Below are positions 51,692 through 60,687 of a DNA stretch of 64,000 nt, piece after piece. The position numbers and the translations under genes are program-made. Below the pieces are notes generated by a model. The model was not told the origin of the DNA and ran no database searches. It worked only from the letters and a program-made list of their open reading frames with translations. Every line of letters begins with the position of its first letter. Position 1 is the stretch's first letter. Location of the stretch: positions 1-64,000 of the forward strand of contig FNPA01000003.1 in the NCBI GenBank assembly GCA_900107185.1, read 5' to 3'. The DNA comes from Ruminococcaceae bacterium YAD3003 (GTDB lineage Bacteria; Bacillota; Clostridia; Saccharofermentanales; Saccharofermentanaceae).

Positions 51692-52299
51692 TCTTTTCTC
51701 GACCTCATAACGCGGTAACCGCCGTCTATAGATAATGTCTCGCAGTTTCCGAATAACTCTTTGAGTTTTTCCATAGTTGAAGGAGCACCCTGTTTGCGCT
51801 GCAATACAACATACAGATATCCGCCCGGATTAAGTGCTTCAAAAGACTGCTCATAGAAACCGAATACTGTCTTCTTGCCTGCTCTAACCGGAGGATTGGT
51901 AGCAATAATATCGAATCGTTCATCTCTTATGCTGAACAAAATGTCAGAAGATAAGAACTTGCAGTTAACACCATTGAGTTTGCTGTTCTCTCTTGCGAGT
52001 GCAACTGCTCTGGAATTAATATCAACACCCGTAACGTCAAACGCCATAAAGCAAGACTTTATAACGATTCCAACGATACCTACGCCGCATCCGAGATCAG
52101 CGAAGCGTTCCATCTTAGGGCCTCTCTCCTTGATGTCTTTTACGAGCGTTTCAATAAGGAGATTTGTGCCGAAATCAACATCCTTTCTGGAGAATACGGA
52201 TGTATCTGTACAGAACTCAAAATTGATTCCGTTCATTCTGTAGGAAATCGTTTTGCGGTCTGACGGTGTTAAAGGATTAGGATCAAAATACTGTGTCAT
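51688..52299 (-). CDS. Class I SAM-dependent methyltransferase, RsmC-like
   Basis: The 203-residue protein has a SAM-binding motif FADLGCGVGIVGIVIK and the N-methyltransferase motif IIATNPPVRAGKK, with the N-terminal YFDPNPLTP stretch common in RsmC/RlmG-like proteins (16S rRNA G1207 type). It likely methylates a nucleic-acid base, perhaps rRNA. It sits in a four-gene run with QueT upstream and a CmpB gene downstream, each overlapping by four bases. Confidence 0.92.
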   Translation of the reverse strand: MTQYFDPNPLTPSDRKTISYRMNGINFEFCTDTSVFSRKDVDFGTNLLIETLVKDIKERGPKMERFADLGCGVGIVGIVIKSCFMAFDVTGVDINSRAVALARENSKLNGVNCKFLSSDILFSIRDERFDIIATNPPVRAGKKTVFGFYEQSFEALNPGGYLYVVLQRKQGAPSTMEKLKELFGNCETLSIDGGYRVMRSRKE

Positions 52300-52814
52300 G
52301 GAAGTTTATTCTTTAAACCTGTCTTTTCTATTAATGTAACAAGCGGAAGTCCCAAAACTATGAGAACTACTGCTTCGCCACCTGCAACAGTAAGCATTGT
52401 TATCAATACTGACTGCACTGTAACTGTATCAAATAACAGGAACGGGAGATATCCTCCGACTATTACCCCGTTGAAAACAACTGGCGGAATAATACCCAGC
52501 CACTTGTTCTTTTTTCCGATCAGATATGAAGTGATTCCTGCCAACAATGTGGCAACGGTACCGCCGATAATATCAACAGGACCTAAATTCTCAGGGTTGA
52601 TAAGATTCGAGATAAGGCATCCGACTGTAAGACCCGGAATCGTCGACCATGAAAAGATCGGGAAAACTGTCATTATCTCAGATATTCTCGCCTGAATAGG
52701 TCCGTATGAAATCGGCGCAAGGAAATAAGTCAGCACAACATAGAGCGCTGCTATTATTCCGTTAAATACAACAAATCTGATTCGCTTTTTATTGTCAGTC
52801 TTAATTGAATTCAT
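52296..52814 (-). CDS. queT: QueT family ECF-type transporter S component
   Basis: The 172-residue membrane protein matches QueT: AALYVVLTYFLAPISYGPIQARISEIMTV is the family signature, followed by GCLISNLINPENLGPVDIIGGTVATL. QueT is thought to import queuosine precursors. It would work with an ECF module encoded elsewhere. I see no preQ1 riboswitch in this transcript, which continues upstream through the dehydrogenase gene. It starts 2 bases after that gene ends. Confidence 0.92.
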   Translation of the reverse strand: MNSIKTDNKKRIRFVVFNGIIAALYVVLTYFLAPISYGPIQARISEIMTVFPIFSWSTIPGLTVGCLISNLINPENLGPVDIIGGTVATLLAGITSYLIGKKNKWLGIIPPVVFNGVIVGGYLPFLLFDTVTVQSVLITMLTVAGGEAVVLIVLGLPLVTLIEKTGLKNKLP

Positions 52815-52816
52815 TT

Positions 52817-53776
52817 TTACATCATTGAACGGACTGCATCATTGATCTGGGCAATCTTTATAGTCCTGCTCCAAGGCATATCCGGAGCCTGAATAAGTCC
52901 TTTCTTAATCGCATCAGCACATGCTTCAAATTCATGCGCATAACCGAGAAGATAATCCTCACCGGCATCTATTTCCTCAACAATCTTGTCGTCAGTTGTA
53001 AGAAGAGTGATCTTACGGAAATTGTTGACGTTATCGGCAATGATCTTACCCTTCTCGCCAACAATGACACCCATCTTATCGGTATTGGCACACATAGTTA
53101 CATAGAAGTTTCCGAGAATGCTGCCGTCTTCAGATTCCATTGAATAAGAAGTATCTCTGTCTATTCCGGAAGAGATCTGTCTGGCAAATACTCTGGATAC
53201 CTTAATGTCATCACCCATGAACGAGAGCGCGAAATTGGTTGTATAAACGCCGAGATCCAGATAGCTTCCGCCGCCTAATACGGGGCTGTTAAGTCTTGCA
53301 ACGTTGGAAATGTCATATCCTAAGTTGGCAGTTACATACTTAACTGCACCGATTTTCCCTTCATCCAGCCATTCAAGAACTTTCTTGTGAAGAGGTGTGT
53401 AGCTGGTCCACATTGCTTCAGCGACAAAAACATTTCTGTTCTTAGCCTCAAAAAAGATGCTGTCAACTTCTGCTTTGCTCATCGCGAAAGGCTTCTCAAC
53501 AAGAATATTCTTGTACTCCTTGATGCACATGATCGCATGCTCATAGTGATATGTGTTGGGAGTTGCTATATAAATGAGATCGATCTCATCAGAAGCAGCG
53601 AGCTTCTCATAGCCGGTAAAAACAGTTGCATCAGGGCAATGCGCTGCTGCAAACTTCTTGGCTTTATTCCTCTCACGTGATGCTACTCCTGCAATAACGA
53701 CCTTCTTGTTGCCCTTCAAAGCATCTGCGATTTTAGCTGCAATTCCACCGCAGCCGAGTATTCCGACTCTGAGCAT
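52817..53776 (-). CDS. Gfo/Idh/MocA family oxidoreductase
   Basis: The 319-residue dehydrogenase has the Rossmann start LRVGILGCGGIAAKIADALK, ATPNTYHYEHA and the conserved EKPFAMSK (Lys at catalytic triad). The C-terminal domain has GGGSYLDLGVYTTNF. It would oxidize or reduce a sugar or cyclitol with NAD(P). It is first in the operon of QueT, methyltransferase and CmpB genes. Its transcriptional start is not clear; the 43 bases to the divergent side have no good promoter. Confidence 0.93.
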   Translation of the reverse strand: MLRVGILGCGGIAAKIADALKGNKKVVIAGVASRERNKAKKFAAAHCPDATVFTGYEKLAASDEIDLIYIATPNTYHYEHAIMCIKEYKNILVEKPFAMSKAEVDSIFFEAKNRNVFVAEAMWTSYTPLHKKVLEWLDEGKIGAVKYVTANLGYDISNVARLNSPVLGGGSYLDLGVYTTNFALSFMGDDIKVSRVFARQISSGIDRDTSYSMESEDGSILGNFYVTMCANTDKMGVIVGEKGKIIADNVNNFRKITLLTTDDKIVEEIDAGEDYLLGYAHEFEACADAIKKGLIQAPDMPWSRTIKIAQINDAVRSMM

Positions 53777-53927
53777 AAACCGACCTCTTTTTCTTATTTT
53801 AGGAACTCCCTAATTTTATTTGCCCCTATTCTTTGTGTCAATCTACGTTTTGAACAAGGGGAAGTTTATAGACATTACGGGGCTGTTGTTTTATTTTATT
53901 TCGAAAAGAAGCGAAAAGAGAATAATC

Positions 53928-54845
53928 GTGACGTTCAAATTCTTAGACAAGATATCGCCAAAAAAAAGAGGCATCATATACCTTTTGCTGTCGTCATTCT
54001 CTTTCGCATGTATGGCATTATTTATCAACCTCGCAGGAGATATGCCCGTTTTTCAGAAAGCCTTTTTCAGAAATCTGGTTGCGATCATCATGTCCTACAT
54101 CATGCTCGCCAGGAGCCCTGAGAAATTCAAGATAAAGAAAGGTTCCCTTCCCAGTCTTTTCATGCGCGCATCGTTCGGCACGATTGGCGTTATCGCGAAC
54201 TTCTACGCGATTTCCAACACAAACATGTCCGATGCCATGATGCTGAATAAACTCTCGCCGTTCTTTGCGATGCTGACATCTATCATCGTTCTCAAAGAAG
54301 CTGCTGACGGTTTCCAGTGGGCAGCGATCCTTACTGCCATTGTCGGTGCGGTATTCGTCGTTAAACCTTCATTCCTTTTCGGCAATCTCGGCATCACCGG
54401 TGACTCGGTATTTCCTCTTATAATTGCGCTCATTGGCGGAATATGTGCCGGCATTGCTTACACTTTCCTCCGCAAAGCCACACTTAAAGGCGAGCGCGGT
54501 ATCGTAGTCGTGGCATTCTTCTCGACGTTTTCGTGTATCGCATTGATACCGTTCATCATATTCACATACCAGCCGATTACATGGCTGCAGTTCTTCTTCT
54601 GCGTAATGACAGGTGTGTCGGCATGTTTCGGACAGATATTCATTACGTCTGCTTATGCTGCATGCCCTGCGAAAGAGATCTCGATCTACGATTATTCAAC
54701 TGTTATCTTTACTGCGCTTTTGGGTCTCATCGTTTTGGGCGAGATTCCTGATTGGCTCAGCATAATAGGATACGCAATAATCATTGGCGCATCCCTGCTG
54801 AATTACCTTTATAACAATAATCACTTGAGATTTAAAAAGTCCTGA
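53928..54845 (+). CDS. DMT superfamily transporter (two EamA domains)
   Basis: About ten hydrophobic helices arranged in two EamA repeats: GIIYLLLSSFSFACMALFINLAG with RNLVAIIMSY, and later FGQIFITSAYAACPAKEISIYDYSTVIF. Members export amino acids or other small metabolites. The start is GTG 53928-53930 because the resulting length (305) and start fit the family; longer readings begin at TTG 53820 with no ribosome site. The 3' end overlaps the convergent HAD gene by 25 bases. Confidence 0.85.
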   Translation: MTFKFLDKISPKKRGIIYLLLSSFSFACMALFINLAGDMPVFQKAFFRNLVAIIMSYIMLARSPEKFKIKKGSLPSLFMRASFGTIGVIANFYAISNTNMSDAMMLNKLSPFFAMLTSIIVLKEAADGFQWAAILTAIVGAVFVVKPSFLFGNLGITGDSVFPLIIALIGGICAGIAYTFLRKATLKGERGIVVVAFFSTFSCIALIPFIIFTYQPITWLQFFFCVMTGVSACFGQIFITSAYAACPAKEISIYDYSTVIFTALLGLIVLGEIPDWLSIIGYAIIIGASLLNYLYNNNHLRFKKS

Positions 54846-55483
54846 ACGTCTTTAAGTGACGGAAGGATAATGTCTGCGAGGCCCTTCATCTCATCATCAG
54901 GCTGGATAATATCAGGAACCATTATTGTATAAAGTCCTGATGCCTTACATGATCTTACTCCATTAAAAGAATCTTCGAGACCCACGCCTTCTTCAGGCTT
55001 TACGCCCAATACATCGCATGCCAGAAGGAATATCTCGGGATCCGGTTTGGATTTAGTAACCTGGTCTCCGCAGACACATGTATCAAAATATGGCAGAGCT
55101 CCTAACGTCGCCATCTGTGAAGTAACTTCTTCCCTTGTAGAAGAAGATGCGATCGCAATCTTCATGCCGGCATTTTTCATTGAACTCAAAAGTTCGATCG
55201 TGTGAGGCTTAAGCGGCACCTTACCCTGCTCTGCCAGTCCGTTATAGATCTCCCGGAGCTCGCGCTCATATCGGTCACCGGGCTCACCATAGACTCTCTC
55301 AAATTCGTCAATGGTAGCTTTCTTATTCTTGCCGATAACACTTATACCGTAAGTAATTATGTCCTTAAAGCCGTACTTCTTGCCTATTTCTTCCCAGCAT
55401 TTCAGGACTGTCCTCTCTGAATCGAGGATCAGTCCGTCCATGTCGAAAATTGCTGCTTTGAACTGCCTGTTAATGGTCTCCAT
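54821..55483 (-). CDS. HAD hydrolase, beta-phosphoglucomutase-like
   Basis: The 220-residue protein has motif I AIFDMDGLILDSE, motif II MKIAIASSSTREEV, Lys in TKSKPDPEIFLLA and motif IV EGVGLEDSFNGVRSCKASG, typical of the beta-PGM and phosphatase group with a helical cap (residues 20-85). Whether it is a phosphatase or mutase cannot be told. It directly follows the CarB-DapF gene (same first/last base, 55483), so it is probably on the same transcript. Its end overlaps the convergent transporter gene. Confidence 0.9.
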   Translation of the reverse strand: METINRQFKAAIFDMDGLILDSERTVLKCWEEIGKKYGFKDIITYGISVIGKNKKATIDEFERVYGEPGDRYERELREIYNGLAEQGKVPLKPHTIELLSSMKNAGMKIAIASSSTREEVTSQMATLGALPYFDTCVCGDQVTKSKPDPEIFLLACDVLGVKPEEGVGLEDSFNGVRSCKASGLYTIMVPDIIQPDDEMKGLADIILPSLKDVQDFLNLK

Positions 55484-58400
55484 CAGACTTCCATTGTTCC
55501 TTCGAAAACCTTAGCGCAGTTACCTGTCATGAATACTGCATCATCTGTGTACTTAATGATGAGGTCGCCGCCCTTAAGGATTACCCTGATGTCTTCGCCC
55601 TTCTTGCAGTAACCGTTCTCGCATGCTGCAACTACTGTAGCGCATGCACCTGTTCCGCAGGCCATTGTCTCGCCTGAGCCTCTCTCCCATACTCTCATCT
55701 TGAGTGTGTGGTCATCGATGACTTTAACGAACTCTGTATTTACTCTCTCAGGGAAGATATCCGTTGAGTATTCGAACTTGGGTCCGATCGTATTGAGATC
55801 GAGAACATCTACGCGATCAGTGAATACAACAGCGTGAGGGTTACCCATTGAAACCGCTGTGATCTTATATTCATCACCGTCTATATTTACCGGAACGTTG
55901 ATTGCAGTATCACCCGGGAGTGTGCAGGGGATCTTCGGCGGATTGAGTTCTGCCTTACCCATGTCGACCTTAACTCTAGCAACAACACCGCCAAGTGTCA
56001 TGAGCTCCAGCGTCTTGATGCCGCTCTTAGTCTCAATCTTCATATGTCTCTTCTTGTGGCCGCGCTCATCGTACATGTACTTGGCAACGCATCTGATCGC
56101 GTTACCGCACATCATACCCTCTGAACCGTCGAGGTTGTACATGATCATACGGCAGTCAGCTACCTTTGAAGGCGCAATGAGAACGATACCGTCACCGCCT
56201 ACACCGAAGTGTCTGTCACTCATGTAGACTGACAAAGATTCAGGTGAAGATACCATATTCTCCATACAGTCGATGTAGATGTAATCGTTACCTGCACCCT
56301 GCATCTTTGTAAACGTGATCTTACGTCTCTTATCACGCATGTTGTTGATATCAACGAGTTCTGTGTTGATCTCAGAGAAGTGGCTCATGAGTGAATCAGC
56401 GAGAGCGTCTGCAGTATCAATAGCCGTAAGACAAGGAATACCGAGCATGACTGCTCTTCTTCTGAGCTTAACGGAGTCTCTTGCAGGGAGTCTTCCCTTT
56501 GCTGATGTTGAGATGATGTAATTGATCTTGCCGCTCTCAATCAGAGACATAGTGTTGTTCTCATCAGACTCGTGAATCTTGGACACTTCGGAAACTTCCA
56601 TGCCTGCGAGTCTCAGAGCTTCGGCTGTGCCATGTGTAGCATAGAGCTCGAAGCCCATTGAATCGAACTTCTTTGCGATCTCGACGATCTCCATCTTGTC
56701 GGAATTTCTAACCGTGATGAATACACCGCCGCGCTTGTACATCTTGTAACCAGCTGCTACGAGACCCTTATACAAAGCTTCTGAAAGATTTCTTCCGACA
56801 CCTAAAACTTCGCCCGTAGACTTCATTTCAGGTCCTAACTGTGTATCAACGTCAGTGAGCTTCTCGAAAGAGAACACAGGAACCTTAACTGCTGTGTAAG
56901 GTGACTGTCTGTAGAATCCTGTGCCGTAATCCATATCAGCGAGCTTTGTTCCGAGGCTTACTTCAATGGCAACGTCTACCATCGGGATGCCTGTAACCTT
57001 GCTCATGTAAGGAACTGTTCTGGATGCTCTCGGGTTAACCTCGATTACATAGATCCTGTTGTCCTTTACGATGTACTGGATGTTTACGATACCTGTAGAC
57101 TTAAGGCCATCGCAGAGTGCGATCGTTGTATCTGCGAGTTTCTTATACATATCATCGTAGATATGCTTTGCAGGATACATTGCGATAGAGTCACCGGAGT
57201 GGATACCAGCACGCTCAACGTGCTCCATAAGTCCCGGAATGAGAACATCCTTACCGTCATAGATAGCATCTACTTCGATTTCCTTACCCTGGATGTACTT
57301 ATCGATGAGGACAGGATTTTCGATGCCCTGCGCGAGAATGATCTTCATGTACTCGTTAACGTCTTCATCGTTGAAGGCGATGATCATGTTCTGACCGCCA
57401 AGCACGTAAGAAGGTCTCAGAAGTACAGGGTACTCGAGAGTGTTTGCAGCCTTAAGAGCTTCATCCAATGTGAGAACGGAGAATCCCTTAGGTCTTGCTA
57501 TTCCAAGGCGCTCCAGGAGTTCATCGAATCTCTCACGGTCTTCTGCCATATCGATTGAATCTGCAGATGTACCAATGATGTTGATGTTATTCTCGGAAAG
57601 GGTTTTCGTGAGTTTGATAGCTGTCTGGCCGCCGAAAGCAACAACTACACCAAAAGGTTTTTCCTGATGAACGATATTCATTACATCTTCAGGGGTGAGA
57701 GGCTCAAAGTAGAGTCTGTCGCCAGTATCGAAGTCAGTTGATACTGTCTCAGGGTTGTTGTTTACGATAACAACTCTGTAGCCGAGATCTCTTAAGGCGT
57801 GTACGCAGTGAACTGCTGCGTAGTCGAACTCGATACCCTGACCGATTCTGATAGGGCCAGAACCGAATACGATTACTGTCTTCTTATCCTTATCGCCTGC
57901 CTTCTCAAAGTCAGCTTCGTTCTCGCCGCCCTCTTCCGGTCTGTTAAACGTTGCATAGAAATAAGGAGTGTGTGCTTCGAACTCGCCTGCGCAAGTATCA
58001 ACCATCTTGAATGTAGGCTTGAGTTCATAAGTAACGGGCTTGCCTGTGATCCTTGCGATTGCTTTGTCTGTAAATCCGTATTTCTTCGCCTTTACATATT
58101 CATCGAAAGAGATTTCTCTTCCGCTGATTTCTTTCTCAAAATCGACGAGGTTCTTGATCTTTGAGAGGAACCACATATCGATCTTTGTCTCAGCGTTGAT
58201 CTTTGAGATCTCAACACCTCTTCTTATTGCCTCAGCTACATAGAAGAGTCTCTCATCAGTAGGAGTTACGCAGCGCTCCATGAGATCTTCGTCTGCAACA
58301 TCTTCCATCTTCTTGAGGTGGAGTGTATCTGCAGAGATCTCTGCGCCTCTTACGGCCTTCATGAGCGCACTCTCGAAAGAATCGGAGATAGCCATTACTT

Positions 58401-59541
58401 CGCCCGTTGCCTTCATCTGTGTGCCGAGATTTCTCTTTGCATATACGAACTTGTCGAAAGGCCACTTCGGATACTTAACTGCTACGTAGTCCAAAGCGGG
58501 CTCGAAAGCAGCATATGTGTGACCTGTGACAGCATTTACGATCTCGTGGAGTCTGTAACCGATAGCGATCTTAGTAGCAACCTTTGCGATCGGATAACCT
58601 GTAGCCTTTGAAGCGAGGGCTGATGATCTGGAAACTCTAGGGTTAACCTCGATTACCGCATACTCGAATGAGTTAGGGTTAAGAGCGAACTGGCAGTTAC
58701 AACCGCCTTCTACTCCCAATGCCTCGATTATGTTAAGTGATGCTGTTCTGAGCATCTGATACTCTTTGTCTGAGAGTGTTACTGCAGGAGCAATAACGAT
58801 AGAGTCACCTGTGTGAACTCCGACAGGGTCTAGGTTCTCCATTGAGCAGACAGTGATTACGTTGCCGTCTTTATCTCTGATAACTTCGAACTCGATTTCC
58901 TTCCAGCCTGCGATACCTCTCTCGATTAGTACCTGTGTGATAGGAGATAATGCAAGACCGTTTCTTGCGATCTCGTGGAGCTCAGCCTCATCGTTTGCAA
59001 TACCACCGCCTGTTCCGCCCAATGTGAACGCAGGTCTTACGATAACCGGATAACCGATCTCTTTTGCAAAATCCATAGCATCTTCAACTGTTGTTACGAC
59101 CTTTGAAGGGATGCAGGGCTGGCCGATTGCTTCCATCGTATCCTTAAACATCTGACGGTCTTCAGCCTTGTCGATACACTCAGGTGATGAACCTAAAAGC
59201 TTAACGCCATGGGATTCGAGGAATCCTTCCTTAGCCAGCTGCATACAGAGTGTGAGTGCTGTCTGTCCGCCCAATCCAGAGAGGATTGAGTCAGGCTTTT
59301 CTGTCTCGATGATTCTCTTTACTGTAGTAAGTGTAAGAGGCTCGATGTAGATCTTATCTGCCATCGACTTATCGGTCATGATGGTAGCAGGGTTAGAGTT
59401 AAGAAGAACGATCTCTATACCGTCTTCACGGAGTGCTCTGCAGGCCTGTGTACCTGCGTAGTCGAATTCGGCTGCCTGTCCTATTACGATAGGGCCTGAA
59501 CCGATAACAAGAACTTTTCTTATAGTTTTATCAAGCGGCAT
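55483..59541 (-). CDS. carB: Carbamoyl-phosphate synthase large subunit fused to diaminopimelate epimerase
   Basis: A single 1352-residue reading frame. Residues 1 to about 1060 are a full CarB: two ATP-grasp halves (GGTGGGIANDEAELHEI; LRPSYVLGGQNMIIAF) and a C-terminal MGS regulatory domain with ATHGTAEAL and STSAKGRLPARDSVKLRRRAV. From Met1068 on is a full DapF: FTKMQGAGNDYI, first catalytic Cys in NLDGSEGMMCGNAIRC, second Cys in ERGSGETMACGTGACA. No stop codon, frame change or ribosome site lies in the linker (SEINTELVDINNMRDKRRKI), so a fused protein is expected. CarB feeds pyrimidine and arginine synthesis; DapF interconverts LL- and meso-diaminopimelate. Ribosome site GGGGGAG; it begins 1 base after carA. 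Confidence 0.93.
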   Translation of the reverse strand: MPLDKTIRKVLVIGSGPIVIGQAAEFDYAGTQACRALREDGIEIVLLNSNPATIMTDKSMADKIYIEPLTLTTVKRIIETEKPDSILSGLGGQTALTLCMQLAKEGFLESHGVKLLGSSPECIDKAEDRQMFKDTMEAIGQPCIPSKVVTTVEDAMDFAKEIGYPVIVRPAFTLGGTGGGIANDEAELHEIARNGLALSPITQVLIERGIAGWKEIEFEVIRDKDGNVITVCSMENLDPVGVHTGDSIVIAPAVTLSDKEYQMLRTASLNIIEALGVEGGCNCQFALNPNSFEYAVIEVNPRVSRSSALASKATGYPIAKVATKIAIGYRLHEIVNAVTGHTYAAFEPALDYVAVKYPKWPFDKFVYAKRNLGTQMKATGEVMAISDSFESALMKAVRGAEISADTLHLKKMEDVADEDLMERCVTPTDERLFYVAEAIRRGVEISKINAETKIDMWFLSKIKNLVDFEKEISGREISFDEYVKAKKYGFTDKAIARITGKPVTYELKPTFKMVDTCAGEFEAHTPYFYATFNRPEEGGENEADFEKAGDKDKKTVIVFGSGPIRIGQGIEFDYAAVHCVHALRDLGYRVVIVNNNPETVSTDFDTGDRLYFEPLTPEDVMNIVHQEKPFGVVVAFGGQTAIKLTKTLSENNINIIGTSADSIDMAEDRERFDELLERLGIARPKGFSVLTLDEALKAANTLEYPVLLRPSYVLGGQNMIIAFNDEDVNEYMKIILAQGIENPVLIDKYIQGKEIEVDAIYDGKDVLIPGLMEHVERAGIHSGDSIAMYPAKHIYDDMYKKLADTTIALCDGLKSTGIVNIQYIVKDNRIYVIEVNPRASRTVPYMSKVTGIPMVDVAIEVSLGTKLADMDYGTGFYRQSPYTAVKVPVFSFEKLTDVDTQLGPEMKSTGEVLGVGRNLSEALYKGLVAAGYKMYKRGGVFITVRNSDKMEIVEIAKKFDSMGFELYATHGTAEALRLAGMEVSEVSKIHESDENNTMSLIESGKINYIISTSAKGRLPARDSVKLRRRAVMLGIPCLTAIDTADALADSLMSHFSEINTELVDINNMRDKRRKITFTKMQGAGNDYIYIDCMENMVSSPESLSVYMSDRHFGVGGDGIVLIAPSKVADCRMIMYNLDGSEGMMCGNAIRCVAKYMYDERGHKKRHMKIETKSGIKTLELMTLGGVVARVKVDMGKAELNPPKIPCTLPGDTAINVPVNIDGDEYKITAVSMGNPHAVVFTDRVDVLDLNTIGPKFEYSTDIFPERVNTEFVKVIDDHTLKMRVWERGSGETMACGTGACATVVAACENGYCKKGEDIRVILKGGDLIIKYTDDAVFMTGNCAKVFEGTMEV

Positions 59542-59542
59542 A

Positions 59543-60625
59543 TTAGTTCTCCCCCTTCTTCTCTTCCATCATCTGAATAAATGTATCAAAAAGGAATTCC
59601 GTATCTCTCGGTCCACCACATGCTTCAGGGTGGAACTGTACTGAATAAGCAGGCTTATCCAGATACTTTATTCCTTCGTTTGTTCCGTCGTTTACGTTAA
59701 CGAAATATTCTTTCGCGATTGATGTATCGATTGAATCGCTCAACACCTGATAACCGTGGTTTTGTGATGTGATATAAACTTTACCGGTCTCAAGATTCTT
59801 AACAGGGTGATTTGCACCTCTGTGACCGTACTTAAGCTTCGATGTCTTAAATCCGTGTGCGAGCGCGAGAATCTGGTGACCAAGGCAGATGCCCATGATA
59901 GGTGTGCCCCAGTCCTTGATCTCCTTCATTGTCTCGATTGCCTTAACATTGTCCTCAGGATCTCCAGGACCGTTCGAAAGGAAGATTCCGTCAGGATTGA
60001 TTTCCTTTACCTGTGCAGCACTTGCATCAGCAGGAAGGAGATGAACCTCGCATCCTCTCTTTGCGAGTTCTCTTGAGATATTTGTCTTGATTCCGAAGTC
60101 GAACATCGCAACCTTGAACTTAACCTCATCCTTGGCAGGAACTATCTGTTCCTCTTTTGTAGTTACTTCTTCAACGGGGTTAACAATCTTGTATGCTTTG
60201 ATCTCATCAAGGGAAAACTCATCAGGGCTGCTGCAGATAGCACCGTTCATGGTACCTGATTCTCTCAGGCACTTTGTAAGAGCTCTGGTATCAATTCCCT
60301 TGATTCCGGGAATGCCCTGTTCCTTAAGGAATGAATCGAGATCAGTCTCGCATCTGAAGTTTGAAGGAAGGTCACAGACTTCTCTTACGATGTAGCCTGA
60401 TACATTTACCTTGTCACTCTCCATATCAGGAGTGATTATTCCGTAGTTGCCTATCAGGGGGAATGTTTGGACTACTGCCTGTCCTTTATAACTCGGATCG
60501 GTCAGTGTCTCGAGGTAAGCTGTCATTGCTGTTGTAAAAACGATCTCTGAAATGACACTTCCTTCGGCACCCATTGCGGTACCTTCATAAACATTTCCGT
60601 TCTCTAATACTAGATAACGTTTCAT
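59543..60625 (-). CDS. carA: Carbamoyl-phosphate synthase small subunit
   Basis: The 360-residue protein has the CarA N-terminal domain (KRYLVLENGNVYEGTAMGAEG) and a class I glutamine amidotransferase domain with catalytic Cys in MGICLGHQILALAHGF, LSNGPGDPEDN and the His/Glu pair in VQFHPEACGGPRD. It provides ammonia to the large subunit. Ribosome site GGGGGACA. Starts on its own after a terminator, and is immediately followed by the carB-dapF gene. Confidence 0.97.
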   Translation of the reverse strand: MKRYLVLENGNVYEGTAMGAEGSVISEIVFTTAMTAYLETLTDPSYKGQAVVQTFPLIGNYGIITPDMESDKVNVSGYIVREVCDLPSNFRCETDLDSFLKEQGIPGIKGIDTRALTKCLRESGTMNGAICSSPDEFSLDEIKAYKIVNPVEEVTTKEEQIVPAKDEVKFKVAMFDFGIKTNISRELAKRGCEVHLLPADASAAQVKEINPDGIFLSNGPGDPEDNVKAIETMKEIKDWGTPIMGICLGHQILALAHGFKTSKLKYGHRGANHPVKNLETGKVYITSQNHGYQVLSDSIDTSIAKEYFVNVNDGTNEGIKYLDKPAYSVQFHPEACGGPRDTEFLFDTFIQMMEEKKGEN

Positions 60626-60649
60626 ATTGTTTGTCCCCCTTTTATAAAA

Positions 60650-60677
60650 AAGGCTTTTCCGAAAAAAGAAAAGCCTT
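60650..60677. terminator. Terminator between thrC and carA
   Basis: AAGGCTTTTC pairs with GAAAAGCCTT around an 8-base loop, with a minus-strand T-run (TTTTTTAT). It ends thrC transcription; carA must therefore have its own promoter. Confidence 0.85.
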
Positions 60678-60687
60678 AAAAATCAAA

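Noticed and set aside
53820-53927. Longer N-terminus of the DMT transporter from TTG 53820
   Set aside because: No ribosome site and the extra 36 residues do not fit the family.
56338-56340. Internal ATG (codon 1068) as a separate dapF start
   Set aside because: No ribosome site precedes it, and the frame continues without a break from carB.
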